A stretch of 64,000 bases of DNA from Corticimicrobacter populi (GTDB lineage Bacteria > Pseudomonadota > Gammaproteobacteria > Burkholderiales > Burkholderiaceae_B), in NCBI RefSeq assembly GCF_003123725.1, contig NZ_QETA01000001.1:682001-746000 (forward strand). The letters are read 5' to 3'. The translations under genes were made by a program, and so were the position numbers. Each line of letters starts with the position of its first letter. Within the stretch, counting starts at the first letter, position 1. Positions 50,140-57,971 of the stretch are shown here, piece by piece. The notes beneath the pieces were generated by a model. The model had not been told where the DNA came from. It saw only the letters and a program-made list of their open reading frames with translations, and searched no databases.

Positions 50140-50880
50140 GTGAAATATATTTTTCTATTTTCATTGTGCATGATTGTCGGTTCGAATAGCTTCGCTGAAG
50201 AAGTGGGGGAGGAACCTGATGGCGCTCTGAATTGCAGCGTGCCAAACCCGGATGGCATAGCTTTTGTATCTCTGGGGACTACGGTTTTCAGAATTCCTCG
50301 AGAAAATGTTAACTCTCACTCAAATTGGCCAAGTAGAGCATTAGTTTTGCCTGATGCGCCAGATCCGTCTCAGCCTGCAGGTTGTTATAAAAACCCAAGA
50401 GCAAGTCAAATGTTGTTTGGTTTTAATAAAAAAATTGATGATTTTGAAATTGAACAATATAGTTTGATAAATTCAGCTGTGGATTATTTTGGGTCTACAT
50501 ATGAAGATTTATATAAAAAATTTTGCCAGGATTTTAGTGGGAGACGTTATCTGAAAAATGGATTGATCGGGTGTTTTTCAGACAGAAATGCAGAGGCTTC
50601 CTCTGGTCTCGATGAAATTGGTTTGTATAGAGTTGATCCAAGTATATATTCAACTCCATTCGGTCAGGATTTCATTGTTAACTGTATTCCTAGCGCTTCA
50701 AGAAGAGGGATTTATTGTAGTGTTTCATACAAGTTATATTCAACCGTGAATATTTTATATAGATTTTTTACGCACAAAATTTCTCTGGAAAATATCATTG
50801 AATATGATGGGATGTTGAGAAATAATTTTTCGGAAATTGTTGTTTCGAATTATGAGTGGGGGAGTGGTGATGGTATTTAA
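50140..50880 (+). CDS. AT-rich secreted protein of unknown function
   Basis: A 246-residue protein beginning at GTG 50140, with AAAGGA about seven bases upstream. A clear signal peptide (MKYIFLFSLCMIVGSNSFA) is followed by a mature domain with six cysteines, suggesting disulfides and a periplasmic location. Codon use is far more AT-rich than in every neighbour, a sign of recent transfer. I do not recognise the family. Secreted, cysteine-containing singletons of this kind are often immunity proteins for periplasm-acting toxins, but no toxin partner is seen. Confidence 0.75.
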   Translation: MKYIFLFSLCMIVGSNSFAEEVGEEPDGALNCSVPNPDGIAFVSLGTTVFRIPRENVNSHSNWPSRALVLPDAPDPSQPAGCYKNPRASQMLFGFNKKIDDFEIEQYSLINSAVDYFGSTYEDLYKKFCQDFSGRRYLKNGLIGCFSDRNAEASSGLDEIGLYRVDPSIYSTPFGQDFIVNCIPSASRRGIYCSVSYKLYSTVNILYRFFTHKISLENIIEYDGMLRNNFSEIVVSNYEWGSGDGI

Positions 50881-50900
50881 GGCGACAAGTGTGGCCGTAG

Positions 50901-51203
50901 TCACCCCTGTTCTGATGCTTTTCTGACGTCCAAGGAGTCGTTTGGCCTGCTGCTGTCGTCTCGCTGAAGGGCCAATCCCTCCAGGGTTGCAGTCACAGTG
51001 ATAGGCTTCGGAACCATAAATGTCAGCCACATGCCGGTATCCCGGCCAAAGCCGCTCAGGATGATGTCATTGTCGGATGTGAGTTCGTATATGGTTTCAA
51101 GGGTGTCATGTGTCTCATTGCGCAGCCATTGCTTCTTGATGTTTCTGTGCGTTCGTAAGAGATGGGCGAGATGGGCATGATCGCCCCCTACGCCTTCCTG
51201 CAT
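50901..51203 (-). CDS. Possible small hypothetical protein or gene remnant
   Basis: A 100-residue open frame whose third codon positions are moderately GC-biased, as in real genes here. The central part, GFGRDTGMWLTFMVPKPITV, looks like a folded fragment, but the N-terminal 40 residues do not suggest a proper start. There is no convincing ribosome site. It may be the tail of a once longer gene at the edge of the AT-rich patch. The rest of the interval 50881-51380 contains nothing I can support. Confidence 0.35.
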   Translation of the reverse strand: MQEGVGGDHAHLAHLLRTHRNIKKQWLRNETHDTLETIYELTSDNDIILSGFGRDTGMWLTFMVPKPITVTATLEGLALQRDDSSRPNDSLDVRKASEQG

Positions 51204-51380
51204 ACAGCCATTCTATCCATGTGATCCAGGGCTAAGAGGGGGCCTGCCGGTTGGCGATTTGCCCAGCACGGTTTTCAGGGTAAACGCGCCTGTGCCAGCA
51301 TGGAAAATCAACCTGCCTTGCCCGTACAATCATCCGGTCGGCGGATGACGGCATCCGCCCAGCCGGATACATAAAAACAA

Positions 51381-52559
51381 ATGCGACTGCTCAAGGATTT
51401 TTCGGGATCGGCCCTGGTGGCAGGTTTTGTGACGGTGCTGGTGGGCTATACCAGCTCCGTGGTGGTGGTATTCCAGGCGGCCCGTGCCAGCGGTGCGGGG
51501 CCGGCCGAAGTGGCATCGTGGATGTGGGCGCTGGGCATCGGTTCGGCGCTGACCTGCATTGGCCTGTCGTTGCGCTATCGCCAGCCGGTGGTCACGGCCT
51601 GGTCCACGCCCGGGGCAGCTTTGCTGGCGACCAGCGCGGCTGGCCTGACGATGCCGGAGGCCACCGGCGTTTTCATCATGACGGCTGTGTTGACATTGCT
51701 GGTCGGTATCACGGGCTGGTTCGAACGCTTGCTGGCGCGTATTTCGTCGGCGCTGGCGGCGGCCATGCTGGCGGGCATTCTGCTGCGGTTCAGCATCAAG
51801 GGTTTCCTGGCACTGGAAAGCCAGTTCGTGCTGGTGCTGTCGATGTTCGCGATCTATCTGGCAGGACGGCGCTGGTGGCCACGCTATGCCGTGCCGGGTG
51901 TGTTGGCTCTGGGCATGGGCATGGCGGGGGCACAGGGATTGTTGCATTTCGAAGGCGTGACATTCGCGCTGACCACACCCGTGCTGACGGTACCGGAATT
52001 CAGCCTGGGCAACCTGATCGGCCTGGCCGTGCCGCTGTTCATCGTCAACATGGCGTCGCAATATGTACCGGGCATCGTCACCATCCGGGCGTCGGGCTAC
52101 CCTGCGCCGGTGTCGCAACTGGTGACCTGGACGGCATTGACCACACTGGTACTGGCACCGTTCGGGGGCTTTGCCATTGTGCTGGCTGCCATCACGGCGG
52201 CGCTGTGCATGGGGCCGGACGCGCATGCGTCGCCGGCGCGTCGCTATGTGGCGGCGGTTGCGGCAGGGGGATTCTATCTGGTGATGGGGCTGTATGGTGG
52301 CACGGTGGGCAGTCTGCTGGCTGCCTTTCCTGAGGAACTGGTACTGGCGCTGGCCGGTCTGGCGTTGCTCAATACCATCGGCAGCGGTCTGGCGACTGCG
52401 ATGACGGATGCCCGCCAGCGAGAGGCGGCGCTGGTGACGTTCATCCTGACGGCTTCGGGGATTTCGCTGTTCGGTATCGGTTCGGCCTTCTGGGGCATTA
52501 CGGCAGGTGTGATAACGCTGCTGGTGCTGGATGCCGGCCGCAGACAGGAGGCGAAATGA
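51381..52559 (+). CDS. benE: BenE-family transporter
   Basis: Inner-membrane transporter of 392 residues with about 12 helices. The family proteins are benzoate/H+ symporters. The N-terminus SGSALVAGFVTVLVGYTSSVVVVFQAA and the segments WSTPGAALLATS and FIVNMASQYVPGI are typical of BenE. No benzoate degradation genes are nearby, so the substrate could be another carboxylate. Its stop overlaps the nuclease gene's ATG (ATGA), and that gene leads into the peptide-type ABC operon. Confidence 0.88.
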   Translation: MRLLKDFSGSALVAGFVTVLVGYTSSVVVVFQAARASGAGPAEVASWMWALGIGSALTCIGLSLRYRQPVVTAWSTPGAALLATSAAGLTMPEATGVFIMTAVLTLLVGITGWFERLLARISSALAAAMLAGILLRFSIKGFLALESQFVLVLSMFAIYLAGRRWWPRYAVPGVLALGMGMAGAQGLLHFEGVTFALTTPVLTVPEFSLGNLIGLAVPLFIVNMASQYVPGIVTIRASGYPAPVSQLVTWTALTTLVLAPFGGFAIVLAAITAALCMGPDAHASPARRYVAAVAAGGFYLVMGLYGGTVGSLLAAFPEELVLALAGLALLNTIGSGLATAMTDARQREAALVTFILTASGISLFGIGSAFWGITAGVITLLVLDAGRRQEAK

Positions 52560-53167
52560 GGTCGCCCCGTACCTGGCGGCTACTGGTCAGTGCCGCGCTG
52601 GCCGTGCTGGCATGGTGGTCGCTGCAGTCTCAAAATGTGCCTGCCGTAGAAAACCAGACTACGCGGCGCGAAGGCCATATTCCGGCAGCGGATACCTATA
52701 TGCTGCATGGCGAAATCGTGAATGTCGCGGATGGCGATACCGTAACATTGCGTGCGGGTACGGCGCGACACCGTGTCCGTCTGGCCAGTATCGATGCGCC
52801 CGAGACCGGCAGCGATGGTCGTCCGGGCCAGCCGTATGGCCGGGCGGCGGCGGATGCGCTGCGCAGTCTGGTGCAGGGGCGCACGCTGGACCTGAGGTGT
52901 TACGAGACTGACCAATATGGTCGCGACGTATGCGATCTGCTGGAGGAAAATGCGGGTCGGCAGACCTACAACGCCCGCATGGTCGAAGCGGGCTGGGCCT
53001 GGGCTAACATGCAGGGCCGGGGACGTCACCTGCGCGATGACAGCCTGCGCACGGTCGAGCGCCAGGCACGACAGGCGCGACGCGGCCTGTGGGCCGATGC
53101 TGACCCCGTGCCGCCCTGGCAGTGGCGCTATGACTGCTGGCAACAGCAGCGTTGCGGTTCGCGTTGA
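52556..53167 (+). CDS. Thermonuclease-family (SNase-like) secreted nuclease
   Basis: A 203-residue protein with an N-terminal hydrophobic segment (about 8-22) that is a signal peptide or anchor, followed by a staphylococcal-nuclease domain. The domain shows VADGDTVTLRAG, RLASIDAPET (catalytic Arg and acidic residues) and DQYGRDVC (second catalytic Arg). It should cut DNA or RNA in the periplasm or outside. The C-terminus is Trp/Gln-rich with a cysteine pair. It overlaps benE by four bases and precedes the ABC binding protein by 13 bases. Confidence 0.9.
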   Translation: MRSPRTWRLLVSAALAVLAWWSLQSQNVPAVENQTTRREGHIPAADTYMLHGEIVNVADGDTVTLRAGTARHRVRLASIDAPETGSDGRPGQPYGRAAADALRSLVQGRTLDLRCYETDQYGRDVCDLLEENAGRQTYNARMVEAGWAWANMQGRGRHLRDDSLRTVERQARQARRGLWADADPVPPWQWRYDCWQQQRCGSR

Positions 53168-53180
53168 AACAGGACACAGC

Positions 53181-55493
53181 ATGTGCTCAGGAGAGAGTCG
53201 GCCTATGTGCCAGCAACCCTATCTTCAGACCGGAACGGTGCGATCGGTCGCAAGGCGCTCAGGTCGTTTTGGCTTGCTGCGCTGCTGTGTCGGACTGATG
53301 GCAGTGCTGGCGCTGTCGGCCTGCCAGCCTCGACAGGCCATCAACAGCCCCTATGCGGAAGGCGCAGAGGCGGAAAATACCTTCTACACGGCATTTGCCT
53401 CGCGCTCGCCCAAGTACCTGGATCCGGCCAGCTCCTATTCGGGTGATGAAACACCATATACCTACAATATCTACGAAGCACCGTTCGCCTACCATTATCT
53501 CAAGCGGCCCTATGAACTGATACCGCGTACGGCACAGGCGCTGGTCGAGCCGCAATACCTGGATGCCGAAGGGCAGCCGTTGCCGGCCGATGCGCCGGGC
53601 GAATCGGTGGTTGAAAGCGTCTACGATATCCGCATCAAGCCGGGTATCCTGTTCCAGCCGCATCCGGCCTTTGCCCGCACGGCAGATGGGGGGTACGCCT
53701 ACTGGCCCTTGCCGCCCGACGGGCTGGTTGGGCGGTATCAGATTCCGGATTTTCCCGAGACCGGTACGCGTGAACTGACGGCAGAGGACTATGTCTATGC
53801 CATCCGCCGCCTGGCCAGCCCGCGCACGGTGTCGCCGGTGTTTACGACCATGGCGGATTACATTGTCGGCATGCGCGAGTATGGCGAGCAGCTCAAGGCG
53901 GCCGATCAGGCACTGCGCAAGGATGTGCCGCCCGGCACGCGTGACCTGCCCTGGCTGGATTTGCGCCAGTATGCGTTCGAGGGCGTTCAGGCGCTGGATG
54001 CGCATACCCTGCGAATCCGCATCAAGGGCAAATATCCGCAGTTCAAGTATTGGCTGGCCATGAGCTTCTTCGCACCGATGGCGTGGGAGGCCGACCGTTT
54101 CTACCAGCAGCCGGGCATGGCCGAGCACAATCTGTCGCTCAATACCTGGCCGGTCGGCACGGGCCCCTACATGATGGCCGAGTCGCGCCAGAACCAGCGC
54201 CATGTCATGGTGCGCAATCCCAACTATCGCGGCGAGCCTTACCCCTGCGAAGGTGAGCCGGGGGATGCCGAGGCGGGTTTGCTGCGTGATTGTGGACAGC
54301 CCACTCCTTTCATCGACCGGCTGGTCTTCAGCATCGAGAAGGAAGGCATTCCGTTGATGGGCAAGTTCATGCAGGGCTATTACGATGTCCCGCAGGCCGA
54401 GCGTGGCGAGTATGGCATTGCCATGCTGGTGGCGGCCGAGGATGATGCCGACAAGGCACGGCGCTATCGCGAGCACGCCATCCAGTTGCCGACCACGGTC
54501 GAGACGTCGATCTGGTATATGGGATTCAACTGGCTGGATCCGGTGGTGGGGCAGGGCGATACGCCCGAACGCCAGTTGCGCAATCGCAAGTTGCGGCAGG
54601 CCATCAGCATTGCCTTTGACTGGGAAGAATACATCGCGATTTTCGAGAATGGCCAAGGCATGGTTGCATGCAGTCCGGTGCCACCCGGTGTGCTGGGGTT
54701 CGAGCCGTTCGAGGATGGCTGCGACCCCGTGGTCTATGACCGGGTCGATGGCCGTGTGCAGCGGCGCAGTATCGAGGCGGCTCGCCAGTTGATGGTAGAG
54801 GCCGGCTATCCGGGCGGGCGTGATGCCGAGACCGGGGCACCGCTGGTGCTGCATTACGATGCGATGGGCGGCATGACCGGTGCCAGTCCGGTGTTCGACT
54901 GGATGCGCCGCAGGATGGCCTTGCTCGGTATCCAGTTCGATATCCGTGCCACGGATTACAGTCGCTTTCAGGACAAGATGCGGCGTGGCGCGGCACAGAT
55001 GTTTCTGTGGGGCTGGAATGCCGACTATCCCGATGCCGAAAATTTCCTGTTTCTGCTCTACGGACCCAATGCCAAGGTCGGCAGCGGTGGCGAGAACGCG
55101 GCCAACTACAGCAATCCCGAATATGACGCCATGTTCGAGCAACTGCGCTTCCTGGATGATGGCCCTGAAAAGGAAGCGCTGATCCATCGCATGAGTGCGC
55201 TGGTACAGCGCGATGCCCCCTGGATGTTCGGCTATTTCCCCAAATCGGCGGGTGCCTATCAGCAATGGGTCAGCAATGCCAAGCCGACGCAGATGGTACG
55301 CAATACCCTGCAGTACTATCGTGTCGATCCGAGCTTGCGCACCGAGCGCATTGCCGCCTGGAACCCGCCCGTATTCTGGCCGCTGTGGCTGCTGCTGGCC
55401 GGTGTCCTGTTGCTGGTCTGGCCTGCCTGGCGCATCATCCGCAGGCGTGAGCGGGCCACGGCACATGTGGCAGCTGACGGAGAACGCCGATGA
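53181..55493 (+). CDS. Peptide-type ABC transporter binding lipoprotein with C-terminal membrane helix
   Basis: Substrate-binding protein of the OppA/DppA class (SBP_bac_5), 770 residues from ATG 53181 (AGGA six bases before it); ATG 53205 is an alternative. A lipobox LALSAC marks lipid attachment. The ligand-binding body is long, with insertions, and contains GTGPYMMAESRQNQRHVMVRNP. Unusually, residues about 732-751 form a hydrophobic helix followed by a basic tail (RIIRRRER), so both ends would be in the membrane. Its stop overlaps the permease ATG. The substrate is probably a peptide or opine-like compound. Confidence 0.88.
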   Translation: MCSGESRPMCQQPYLQTGTVRSVARRSGRFGLLRCCVGLMAVLALSACQPRQAINSPYAEGAEAENTFYTAFASRSPKYLDPASSYSGDETPYTYNIYEAPFAYHYLKRPYELIPRTAQALVEPQYLDAEGQPLPADAPGESVVESVYDIRIKPGILFQPHPAFARTADGGYAYWPLPPDGLVGRYQIPDFPETGTRELTAEDYVYAIRRLASPRTVSPVFTTMADYIVGMREYGEQLKAADQALRKDVPPGTRDLPWLDLRQYAFEGVQALDAHTLRIRIKGKYPQFKYWLAMSFFAPMAWEADRFYQQPGMAEHNLSLNTWPVGTGPYMMAESRQNQRHVMVRNPNYRGEPYPCEGEPGDAEAGLLRDCGQPTPFIDRLVFSIEKEGIPLMGKFMQGYYDVPQAERGEYGIAMLVAAEDDADKARRYREHAIQLPTTVETSIWYMGFNWLDPVVGQGDTPERQLRNRKLRQAISIAFDWEEYIAIFENGQGMVACSPVPPGVLGFEPFEDGCDPVVYDRVDGRVQRRSIEAARQLMVEAGYPGGRDAETGAPLVLHYDAMGGMTGASPVFDWMRRRMALLGIQFDIRATDYSRFQDKMRRGAAQMFLWGWNADYPDAENFLFLLYGPNAKVGSGGENAANYSNPEYDAMFEQLRFLDDGPEKEALIHRMSALVQRDAPWMFGYFPKSAGAYQQWVSNAKPTQMVRNTLQYYRVDPSLRTERIAAWNPPVFWPLWLLLAGVLLLVWPAWRIIRRRERATAHVAADGERR

Positions 55494-56467
55494 GTACCTA
55501 CATTCTTCGCCGTCTGTTGTACGGCGTCCTGATCCTGGTGGGCGTCAACCTGTTCACTTTCATCCTGTTCTTCGCGGTCAACACGCCTGATGATATGGCC
55601 CGTCTTTCCATTGGCGGGCAGCGCGTCAGCCAGGAGGCCATCGAGCAGTGGAAAGTCGAGCATGGCTATGACAAGCCGCTGTTCTACAACAGCGAGGCTC
55701 CGGGCATGGACAGCCTGCGCCAGACGATTTTCTACGAACACTCGCTGCCATTGCTGACGCTCGATTTCGGCATGTCCGACAGTGGCAGGGATATCGGGCT
55801 GGAGATTCGCGAGCGGATCGGTCCGAGCCTGGCGCTGGCCTTGCCCAGCTTTTTCCTGGGCCTGCTGGCCAGCGTGGCGTTTGCGATGCTGCTGGTATAT
55901 TTCAAGTCCACGGCGCTGGATTTCTGGGGGGTGGTGCTGTGCGTGATCCTGCTGTCGATCTCCAGCCTGTTCTATATCATTGCCGGGCAATGGTTGTTTG
56001 CCAAGGTGCTGCGACTGGTGCCGTATTCGGGCTTTGCCGATGGCGTGGGCATGCTGCGCTTTCTGGTCCTGCCGGTACTGGTGGCGATCATCTCGAGGCT
56101 GGGGCCTGAGGCGCGGTTCTACCGCACGCTGTTTCTCGAGGAAATGGGCAAGGATTATGTGCGCACGGCACGCGCCAAGGGCCTGAGCGAGAGCTGGGTG
56201 CTGTGGCGTCACGTACTGCGCAACGCTGCCTTGCCGATCCTGACGGGCACGGTGGCCGCCATTCCGTTGCTGTTCATGGGCAGCCTGATTTCCGAGTCTT
56301 TCTTCGGAATTCCAGGGCTGGGCAGCTATACCATCGACGCCATCAATGCGCAGGATTTTTCTATCGTGCGGGCCATGGTGTTCCTCGGTTCGATGCTCTA
56401 TATCGTCGGCCTGATCCTGTCCGATATTTCGTACACGCTGGTCGATCCCCGCGTGCGTTTCAGTTGA
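55490..56467 (+). CDS. Peptide-type ABC transporter permease (DppB/OppB-like)
   Basis: Inner-membrane permease of 325 residues. The start YILRRLLYGVLILVGVNLFTF is typical of DppB/OppB/YejB. The cytoplasmic EAA motif reads DYVRTARAKGLSESWVLWRH, and the C-terminal SESFFGIPGLGSYTIDAIN also fits. It overlaps the binding protein by four bases and is followed after 19 bases by the second permease. Confidence 0.92.
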   Translation: MSTYILRRLLYGVLILVGVNLFTFILFFAVNTPDDMARLSIGGQRVSQEAIEQWKVEHGYDKPLFYNSEAPGMDSLRQTIFYEHSLPLLTLDFGMSDSGRDIGLEIRERIGPSLALALPSFFLGLLASVAFAMLLVYFKSTALDFWGVVLCVILLSISSLFYIIAGQWLFAKVLRLVPYSGFADGVGMLRFLVLPVLVAIISRLGPEARFYRTLFLEEMGKDYVRTARAKGLSESWVLWRHVLRNAALPILTGTVAAIPLLFMGSLISESFFGIPGLGSYTIDAINAQDFSIVRAMVFLGSMLYIVGLILSDISYTLVDPRVRFS

Positions 56468-56486
56468 TACGGAGGGATACCGAGCC

Positions 56487-57971
56487 ATGCCCAAGATCGT
56501 GATCCTCTGGACGGATGCAGCCTTTTTCCTGCTGGTACTGATGGCGCTGTTCTATGCCTGGCGGGCATCCCGCCACAGCGGCAGCCGCCAGAACTGGCGC
56601 AAGGTGCTGCAGGATCGCACCGCCATGTGCGCCGCCGTTGTGCTGGCGCTGTTCGTGCTGGTGGCGCTGCTCGATTCCATGCACTACCGGCCGCGCCTGC
56701 CGCCGGCACCGGGACAACCGGCCACGGCTGCGCCAGCCTATGCGCCGCAGGTCCGTTCGGTGCTGGATGCGCTGCTCGATACGACACTGCTGGCCAAATC
56801 CGAGAAAAGCTATTCGGTGCCGCTGGCCACGCACCTGTTCACCAAGGAAACCATGCTGGCTGTCGACGGTGCGGCCTATCGCGACTTTCCCCGGCTGATT
56901 TATGCCGGCGTCCATCTGGATGATCCCGAGGCCGACTGGCATGGCGACGTGACCGGGCGGTTGCTGAAAGGGGCATTGGCAGGCGTGGTCGCGGCCTTGC
57001 TGGCAGGTGCCGCCGTGGGCAGTCTGTTGGCTCGCCGACAGGGCTGGCAGTCGCTGCTGAGCGGGCGTAGCGCCGTACCCTGGCGTGCGATGTGGCTGAC
57101 TTTTCTGGTGGTCTGCCTGGTGGTGGGCGTGCTGGCCAGTCTGGCGGGCGGTTATCACGTATTCGGGACTGATCGCACGGGCAACGATGTGCTCTGGCAG
57201 GCGCTCAAGAGCATCCGCACGGCCTTGGTGATCGGGACGCTGACGACGCTGGCCATGTTGCCGCCTGCATTGATATTCGGTATTTCGGCGGGTTATTTCA
57301 AAGGGTGGGTCGACGACCTGATCCAGTATATCTACACGACGCTGACCTCGATTCCCGGGGTCTTGCTGATCGCGGCCTGCGTGCTGATGATGCAGGTCTA
57401 TATCGATACGCATCCCGAGATGTTCCCGACTTCGGCTGCCCGTGCCGATCTGCGTCTGTTTCTGCTGTGCCTGATCCTTGGGTTGACGGGCTGGGCAGGG
57501 CTGTGCCGCCTGTTGCGGGCCGAGGTGCTCAAGCTGCGTGAGCTGGAGTATATCCAGGCGGCACGGGCGTTCGGCGTATCGCATTTGCGGATCATGTTGC
57601 GTCATTTGCTGCCGAACGTGATGCATATCGTGCTGATTACCATGGTGCTGGAATTCTCCGGTCTGGTGCTGTACGAGGCCGTGCTTTCTTACCTGGGTAT
57701 CGGTGTGGATCCCGGCATGAATTCCTTTGGTTCGATGATCGACATGGCACGATTGGAAATGTCACGCGATCCCATGGTTTGGTGGAACCTGACGACAGCA
57801 TTTTTCTTCATGCTGGTACTGGTGCTGGCCGCCAACTTGTTCGCTGATGCCGTGCGCGAGGCTTTTGATCCGCATGGACGCCGATATCGGGTACGGCGTC
57901 GACTGTCGCGACATGTCGCAGGCAATCAGCCAGCCTTGTCTGGCACGGCCGGCGGGGAGAGAAACACATGA
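56487..57971 (+). CDS. Peptide-type ABC transporter permease (DppC/OppC-like, enlarged)
   Basis: Second permease of 494 residues, much longer than the usual about 300. The conserved core is present: HVFGTDRTGNDVLW near residue 225 and the EAA motif EYIQAARAFGVSHLRIMLRH near 353, then SYLGIGVDPGMNSFG. The extra length lies at the N-terminus. It consists of an additional membrane helix (about 9-27), a periplasmic segment of about 85 residues after the second helix, and another pair of helices. YejE-like permeases show similar enlargement. Its stop overlaps the ATPase gene. Confidence 0.9.
   Translation: MPKIVILWTDAAFFLLVLMALFYAWRASRHSGSRQNWRKVLQDRTAMCAAVVLALFVLVALLDSMHYRPRLPPAPGQPATAAPAYAPQVRSVLDALLDTTLLAKSEKSYSVPLATHLFTKETMLAVDGAAYRDFPRLIYAGVHLDDPEADWHGDVTGRLLKGALAGVVAALLAGAAVGSLLARRQGWQSLLSGRSAVPWRAMWLTFLVVCLVVGVLASLAGGYHVFGTDRTGNDVLWQALKSIRTALVIGTLTTLAMLPPALIFGISAGYFKGWVDDLIQYIYTTLTSIPGVLLIAACVLMMQVYIDTHPEMFPTSAARADLRLFLLCLILGLTGWAGLCRLLRAEVLKLRELEYIQAARAFGVSHLRIMLRHLLPNVMHIVLITMVLEFSGLVLYEAVLSYLGIGVDPGMNSFGSMIDMARLEMSRDPMVWWNLTTAFFFMLVLVLAANLFADAVREAFDPHGRRYRVRRRLSRHVAGNQPALSGTAGGERNT

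Noticed and set aside
53259-55466. A 735-codon minus-strand open frame inside the ABC binding protein gene
   Set aside because: It is the antisense of a GC-rich gene with strong family motifs; His/Arg/Ile-rich composition shows a shadow frame.
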